Assembly (NCBI GenBank): GCA_040219275.1
Contig: JAVJSU010000023.1
Location: 290,214-354,213, forward strand
DNA length: 64,000 nt
Direction: 5' to 3'
Source of the DNA: JAVJSU01 sp040219275
GTDB taxonomy: Bacteria; Chloroflexota; Anaerolineae; Aggregatilineales; Phototrophicaceae
The translations under genes and the position numbers were made by a program. A model generated the notes under the pieces. That model had not been told where the DNA came from. It made no database searches and saw nothing but the letters and a program-made list of their open reading frames with translations. Positions 59,312 through 64,000 of the stretch are shown in pieces; position 1 is the first letter of the stretch, and every line of letters starts with the position of its first letter.

Positions 59312-61366
59312 TTGTTTAAATCGAAGAAGTCAGAAACCTCAACTGTGTTTACCCGTAAGTTCGCGTTTACTGAAAACGAATCATTGCTGGCGCTCGCTAT
59401 TGGTGTGGGGTTGGCTACGGGATTTGGTATCTGGTTATTTCACGTATTTATTGATGTCTTTCATGAGATTTTTACCGTATTTATTGCGGAGCACACGCTT
59501 GATCCCATCATCGGCGGTCTGGGGATCGTCGTTAGCCTTGCACTTGCGGGTGCGATTGTTGGCTTGGTTGTACATCGCTGGATTGGTACAGAACGCCATC
59601 ATGGGGTTGCAGGTATTATGGAAGCGGTGGCGTTTGCCGGTGGGCATTTACCGTATCGTTTAATGCCATTTAAAGCGATCTCAGCAGCATTATCCCTCGG
59701 CGCTGGTGCATCGGTTGGTCCTGAAGACCCTAGCGTACAGATCGGCGCGAATATCGGCTCATTTTTTGGGCAACGATTGCATCTTACGGAGGATCGTGTT
59801 CGGATGCTGGTTGCGGCTGGTTCGGCGAGTGCTATCGCCGCCGCCTTTGAAGCGCCAATTGCTGGCGTATTCTTTGCATTAGAAGTTGTGCTGAATGGCG
59901 CGATGAGCACATCCTCCGTTGGGGTGATTGTGCTTTCCGCTGTGGTGTCATCAGCGTTCACGCAGGCGGTGCAAGGAACACCTGAACTTCTGCGCCTGAC
60001 CTATTCGTTGGGTAATCCAGCAGAAATCTTATTATTTGTTCCACTTGGCTTTCTCCTCGCGCCTATTGGGATCATCTTCATCCGTGTTGTTTTCTGGCAA
60101 CATGATGTCTGGCATCATAAAGTCAACTTGCCCTTGCCATTAAAGACGGCACTCGCGGGCGCGATTGTCGGCGTGATTGGTATTTTCTTCCCGGAAGCGC
60201 TCGGCGGTGTACGTGATTTTATGAACGAAGTCCTGAGCGGTGAAAGTCAGGTGGTCATAATCATGTTTCTGATTTTGGGAGCGGTCAAGATTATTGCTAC
60301 TGGAATCAGCATGGCAGGGGGCTTCGTCGGTGGGATATTTGCACCATCGCTATTTGTCGGGACGATGTTCGGTGCCGCCTATGGATTTGGTTTGGAGGGC
60401 ATTTTAGGCGATGGGTTAACGACTGATCCGCATGTGTTTGCCGTCGCGGGTATGGCAGGCATGATGGCGGGTGTCGTGCGTTCACCGATTACGGCGATTA
60501 TGCTCGTGTTTGAGATCACAAACGATTATCGTCTTATTCTGCCGATTATGCTGACGACCGTGATTTGTGTTTACGTTGGCGAACGTTTCAACGTGGCAGG
60601 CGTTTATACGAATAGCCTCTTGAGGAAGGGCGTGCGCTTACAGCAGGGGCGCGATATTGATGTGATGCAAGGTGTGACTGTTGGTGAAGCGATGATTAAA
60701 CCTGCGCCGGTTATTTCGCAATCAGCTTCGTTGGCTGAATTACGGGATACGCTTCGCAAATTCCACACGCTTTCCTTATGTGTGCTGGATGATGACGGTT
60801 TATTGAGCGGGGTTGTGACCTTATCAGACTTGCAACGTGCTTTTGATATTGAAGAGACTCAGAGTAATGTAAAGTCTCAAACCGTCGGTGATATTGCTTC
60901 TAAGGATGTTGCGACGACCTATCCAGAAGAAGTGTTATGGATGGCAATTAAGCGGATGAGCGAACGTGATGTGGGTCGTTTACCCGTTGTAAAGCAAGGC
61001 ACGCGTGAAGTGATTGGTTTAATTGGGCGACATGGGGTAGTACGTGCCTATAACATTGCGATTTCACGTAAACTAAGAGATCAACATACTGCTGAGCGAG
61101 TTCGTCTCCATGCATTGACAGGTGGACATGCCTTCGAGGTGTATATTGCGGCAACTGCGCCCATCACTGGGAAACGAATTTCTGAGATTAATTGGCCTCA
61201 CGAAAGTGTGATCGCATCCATTTTGCGTAAAGGCAAAATTATCCTCCCTCATGGTAATACTCAGCTTGAAGTAGGTGATTTGCTGACCATTGTTGCGGAC
61301 GAGGATGCTGAACACGAAATCCAGGAACTTGCCGGACGGAAACCCGTTTCTTCGAGTTCGTCCTAA
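59312..61366 (+). CDS. ClC-family chloride channel/antiporter with CBS and TrkA_C domains
   Basis: 684 residues. Residues 20-440: ClC membrane domain; the selectivity motif is GAGASVGPEDPSVQIGA, in which the usual GREGP reads GPEDP but keeps the gating Glu (Glu138), and the later GGFVGGIFAPSLFVG matches GxFxP. Residues 450-580: a pair of CBS domains (VGEAMIKPAPVISQSASLAE, VLWMAIKRMSERDVGRLPV), which likely bind adenine nucleotides. Residues 600-675: TrkA_C (RCK_C) domain (GKRISEINWPHESVIASILR through LEVGDLLTIVADEDA). The Glu suggests Cl-/H+ exchange. TTG start at 59312 with AGGAGG 8 nt upstream. Confidence 0.9.
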   Translation: MFKSKKSETSTVFTRKFAFTENESLLALAIGVGLATGFGIWLFHVFIDVFHEIFTVFIAEHTLDPIIGGLGIVVSLALAGAIVGLVVHRWIGTERHHGVAGIMEAVAFAGGHLPYRLMPFKAISAALSLGAGASVGPEDPSVQIGANIGSFFGQRLHLTEDRVRMLVAAGSASAIAAAFEAPIAGVFFALEVVLNGAMSTSSVGVIVLSAVVSSAFTQAVQGTPELLRLTYSLGNPAEILLFVPLGFLLAPIGIIFIRVVFWQHDVWHHKVNLPLPLKTALAGAIVGVIGIFFPEALGGVRDFMNEVLSGESQVVIIMFLILGAVKIIATGISMAGGFVGGIFAPSLFVGTMFGAAYGFGLEGILGDGLTTDPHVFAVAGMAGMMAGVVRSPITAIMLVFEITNDYRLILPIMLTTVICVYVGERFNVAGVYTNSLLRKGVRLQQGRDIDVMQGVTVGEAMIKPAPVISQSASLAELRDTLRKFHTLSLCVLDDDGLLSGVVTLSDLQRAFDIEETQSNVKSQTVGDIASKDVATTYPEEVLWMAIKRMSERDVGRLPVVKQGTREVIGLIGRHGVVRAYNIAISRKLRDQHTAERVRLHALTGGHAFEVYIAATAPITGKRISEINWPHESVIASILRKGKIILPHGNTQLEVGDLLTIVADEDAEHEIQELAGRKPVSSSSS

Positions 61367-61436
61367 CTTTGGCATGGATCCGGTATTCGGCATATAATTT
61401 GACTCATTCAAAGTAGTGTAAAGAAATGGACTTCTC

Positions 61437-62708
61437 ATGACCGATCATGCTCAAGCCGCCCAGAATTTAAGTCCAGATCATCTGCTGGCGCTTTATGAAA
61501 TTACCGCAGAGATGAATTCCAGCCTCGATTTCGATGAGGCACTCAACAATATTATGCGGTCAGTAATGCACGTCATGAAAGCGCAACGTGGCTTTCTGAT
61601 GGTGGCGGAACCGGATACGGATGAATTGCGTGTGCTGGTTGTTCAGGGTTTGGATGGTGAAACGCTGGAAAGCGAAGGCTATAGTACGACGATTGTGAAT
61701 GAAGTCGTCAAGACTCGCCAGACGTTACTTACAAACAACGCGCAATTTGATACACGTTTTCAGGCAGGACAGAGCATCATCATGCGTGGTTTGCGTGCTA
61801 TTCTCTGTGCGCCGATGCTCACGAAAAGTCGTCTGGTTGGTGTGATTTATGTCGATACATCCATGCGTGCGGGCAACTTCAGCAATGCGGATCGTGATTT
61901 GCTGGCGGCGGTGGCAGGGCAGGCGGGAATCGCGCTTGAGAATGCGCGCCTTTATAGTGTCGCTGTAGAAAAAGGTCGTCTTGAGCGCGAGCTACAAATG
62001 GCGAGTGAAATTCAACAGGGTTTACTCCCGCATCGTTTGCCGGAAGTTCCGGGGTATGAGATCGCCGCGAGTTGGGAAGCCGCTCGTGAAGTTGCGGGTG
62101 ATTTTTATGATGCCTTCCGACTAGGGGATGATAAATTTGGTATCGTCGTCGCTGATGTTTCTGACAAAGGAGCGCCCGCCGCGCTGTTTATGGCGGTCGC
62201 ACGTACCATGATTCGCAGTAATTCCAACGCGGGTTTGCCACCTGTAGAGACGATTTCACGTACTAATGATTTAATATTGGATGATGCTGAGAGCGGGATG
62301 TTTGTCACCGTTTATCATAGTCATTTTATGCGTGGCGGTAAAGGGATTCATGTCAATGCGGGGCATAATCCGCCGCTTCTGTATCGTGCGGCTTCGGGCA
62401 GTGGGGAATATTTACCGAGAGGCGGGCGGGCGGTTGGCTGGTTTCCAGATAATCCGTTGAGTCAGGTGGATATTGAATTATATGCGGGTGATCTGATTTT
62501 GTACTACACCGATGGATTGACTGAAGCGCAAGATTTACATGGCGAGTTTTTCGGGGAGGAGCGTCTGGCACAGTTGGTGGTTGATAACGCGCACCTAAAC
62601 GCAGAAGATTTAATGGCGACGGTGTTAAAGACCTTCAAAAAGTTCATTGAAGGTGTCCCACCGTTTGATGATGTCACGATTGTGATTGTTAAATACATCG
62701 GAGAGTAG
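61437..62708 (+). CDS. GAF-domain PP2C phosphatase (SpoIIE/RsbU type)
   Basis: 423 residues. Residues 20-175: GAF sensor domain (LLALYEITAEMNSSLDFDEA, MLTKSRLVGVIYVDTSMRAG). Residues 195-420: SpoIIE phosphatase with EVAGDFYDAFRLGDDKFGIV, VVADVSDKGAPAALFMA, and LILYYTDGLTEAQD, which give the metal-binding aspartates. Such enzymes dephosphorylate STAS anti-anti-sigma factors, controlling a sigma factor through an Rsb-type switch. No STAS or anti-sigma gene is adjacent. A linker helix between domains (LERELQMASEIQQGLLP) is the usual signal-transmitting coiled coil. It is followed at 5 bp by a membrane-protein gene. Confidence 0.93.
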   Translation: MTDHAQAAQNLSPDHLLALYEITAEMNSSLDFDEALNNIMRSVMHVMKAQRGFLMVAEPDTDELRVLVVQGLDGETLESEGYSTTIVNEVVKTRQTLLTNNAQFDTRFQAGQSIIMRGLRAILCAPMLTKSRLVGVIYVDTSMRAGNFSNADRDLLAAVAGQAGIALENARLYSVAVEKGRLERELQMASEIQQGLLPHRLPEVPGYEIAASWEAAREVAGDFYDAFRLGDDKFGIVVADVSDKGAPAALFMAVARTMIRSNSNAGLPPVETISRTNDLILDDAESGMFVTVYHSHFMRGGKGIHVNAGHNPPLLYRAASGSGEYLPRGGRAVGWFPDNPLSQVDIELYAGDLILYYTDGLTEAQDLHGEFFGEERLAQLVVDNAHLNAEDLMATVLKTFKKFIEGVPPFDDVTIVIVKYIGE

Positions 62709-62713
62709 ACGCG

Positions 62714-63214
62714 ATGTTGGCAAGGTTGAGGGAAATCTTTAAACAAATACTTCTTGTAGGACCGTGGCTACTCATTTTGTTGGTCGTTAGCCTTGCTTTG
62801 GTCACACCTGCAACCTTGCAAAATCTTCTGAACAATATCGCCCAAGCGTCATTTATTTCGCGCATCGTGATCGTTACGGTGGTTTATGGTGCGCTTGGTT
62901 TATTTTTGTATCGGCGTTATCCGCAATATTTTGCAAGGCTAATGCCTAAACGTGATGGTAAAGAGAGTTCACCAGTTCAAAAAGATGAAACTTCAACGCC
63001 TTCTGTATTTGATCGTGTGTCCTCTGCGATTGATCGTAAACCAAAAACAGAAAAAGTAAGCCCACCTCAGCCAGTTTCCTCATCAAACGTCCTGTCAACA
63101 TCCAGCGATGTTGTGGCAAAAGCCCCAGTACCATCAGAGCCAGATATGTCTGAAGATGAGTTCTATTCTTTCCTTGAGAGTGTCTCTGAGGACAAGCAAG
63201 AGGGCAGTGGTTAA
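62714..63214 (+). CDS. Two-helix membrane protein, hypothetical
   Basis: 166 residues. Two membrane helices (LLVGPWLLILLVVSLALVT and ISRIVIVTVVYGALGLFLY), then a long cytoplasmic Ser/Pro/Thr-rich tail with basic and acidic patches and a Glu/Asp-rich end (EDEFYSFLESVSEDKQEG). No family recognised. It begins 5 bp after the phosphatase gene, so it is probably co-translated and may anchor or tune it. Last protein gene before the rRNA region. Confidence 0.75.
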   Translation: MLARLREIFKQILLVGPWLLILLVVSLALVTPATLQNLLNNIAQASFISRIVIVTVVYGALGLFLYRRYPQYFARLMPKRDGKESSPVQKDETSTPSVFDRVSSAIDRKPKTEKVSPPQPVSSSNVLSTSSDVVAKAPVPSEPDMSEDEFYSFLESVSEDKQEGSG

Positions 63215-63420
63215 CGGTTACATAACCTCTAGCTAACCCAATTTTGACAAAATCGGGAAATTCATCACAAACGCCCTTGACTCTGTCCCTGCGTACAAGT
63301 AAACTTTGTCCTCGTTCGCTAAGAACACCCCCAACATTAAACATCTAAGTACGGTTTGGGATGCACACTACCATTTATGAAAGTATGCAGTCAGATTTGA
63401 GACGGTGAAAATAAAGTGGG

Positions 63421-63449
63421 TTGACAAGCGAAATTGGTGGTGATAAACT
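63421..63449 (+). promoter_or_regulatory. rRNA promoter candidate P1
   Basis: Perfect -35 TTGACA (63421-63426), 17-nt spacer, -10-like TAAACT (63444-63449). The following GCCTGACA is GC-rich, like a stringent discriminator. Confidence 0.6.
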
Positions 63450-63506
63450 GCCTGACATGAACACAGAACAACATTTAACAACTCAGTTGGTATAGCAAGC
63501 TCAGTT

Positions 63507-63532
63507 GCCTCATCGGTAGCTGATGAGGCAGT
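63507..63532 (+). other. Leader hairpin
   Basis: Stem GCCTCATC / GATGAGGC with a short loop, in the transcribed leader if P1 is used. No U-tract, so not a terminator; candidate processing or structural element. Confidence 0.55.
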
Positions 63533-63645
63533 GTGTGTAATCAAATATACACAGCCTAGCGACGCGCTTTTAACACCAATATCCGAGATATCCCAAATTT
63601 GGTTTTTATAACCCAAACGGGTATCGCGGAATTGTAAAACTGTCC

Positions 63646-63674
63646 TTGACAGGTTAAAAGTGGGTTGATATTCT
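63646..63674 (+). promoter_or_regulatory. rRNA promoter candidate P2
   Basis: Perfect -35 TTGACA (63646-63651), 17-nt spacer, -10-like TATTCT (63669-63674), about 100 bp before 16S. Tandem promoters are typical of rRNA operons. Confidence 0.5.
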
Positions 63675-63710
63675 TGTCTATACCAAACAGACAAACCTAA
63701 ACAATTTGTC

Positions 63711-63723
63711 AGCAGCTTAACAA
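63711..63723 (+). promoter_or_regulatory. boxA-like antitermination element
   Basis: AGCAGCTTAACAA resembles the rRNA boxA core (TGCTCTTTAACA) in its 3' half TTAACAA. Located about 50 bp before 16S, the usual place. Partial match only. Confidence 0.35.
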
Positions 63724-63772
63724 CAGAATAGTGAGAAAAGAAATAGGTAAGACCCCAAGAAAAATTCCAATT

Positions 63773-64000
<228 letters not shown>

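Larger units (their letters stand above)
63215..63772 (+). other. rRNA promoter and leader region
   Basis: About 560 bp with no gene (a long minus-strand open frame runs into the 16S gene and is rejected). It holds two promoter-like pairs, a stable hairpin at 63507-63532 (GCCTCATC/GATGAGGC) and a boxA-like sequence close to the 16S 5' end. This is the expected layout of a strongly transcribed, antiterminated rRNA operon. Confidence 0.65.

Overview
The window looks like chromosomal DNA of a Chloroflexota bacterium, probably class Anaerolineae. This is inferred from the start of a 16S rRNA gene at the right edge, a base composition near 50% GC and the gene mix; it was not checked against a database. 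Genes are dense, many start on GTG or TTG behind strong Shine-Dalgarno sequences, and most transcription units end in clear intrinsic terminators. I found no CRISPR array, insertion sequence or tRNA.

Layout. 1-4 kb (minus): an aldo/keto reductase cut by the window edge and a large secreted DUF11-type surface protein ending in an LPXTG-like signal. 4.2-9.8 kb (minus): a compact cluster of three different ATP-grasp enzymes, a small esterase and a subtilisin-like protease, the best candidate here for an undescribed pathway. 9.9 kb (plus): a SpoU-type RNA methyltransferase. 10.4-20.9 kb (minus): a nine-gene cell-wall sugar salvage operon (peptide-type binding protein and two permeases, beta-lactamase-fold hydrolase, NagZ, NamZ, AnmK, a BadF-type amino-sugar kinase, MurQ). 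21.3-24.9 kb (plus): a heterodimeric ABC exporter with one degenerate ATP site. 25-36 kb (minus): envelope and signalling genes (SH3/Excalibur protein, HEAT protein, M28 lipoprotein peptidase, Ser/Thr kinase, pseudo-receiver/Roadblock protein) and an acyl-CoA dehydrogenase.

38.1-43.9 kb (minus): a seven-gene operon that joins a JAMM protease, MetY, MetX, a ubiquitin-like sulfur carrier with a masked C-terminus, DUF4395, a membrane thioredoxin and a MoeZ-type E1/rhodanese. Together these read as protein-thiocarboxylate-dependent homocysteine synthesis, of the type described for Wolinella (HcyS/HcyD/HcyF). 44.2-53.8 kb: citrate synthase, rhomboid protease, an LCAD-like acyl-CoA dehydrogenase divergent from an ADP-forming acyl-CoA synthetase/acetyltransferase fusion, a pentapeptide-repeat protein and ETF beta/alpha, that is, acyl-CoA oxidation and central carbon metabolism. 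53.8-59.2 kb (minus): a 53-residue Pmp3-type membrane peptide, SGNH hydrolase, a lone tyrosine recombinase, a CPBP-like membrane protein, threonine aldolase and an M20 dipeptidase. 59.3-63.2 kb (plus): a ClC-CBS-TrkA_C channel/antiporter, a GAF-SpoIIE phosphatase and a small membrane protein. 63.2-64 kb: an rRNA promoter and leader region with the 5' end of 16S rRNA.
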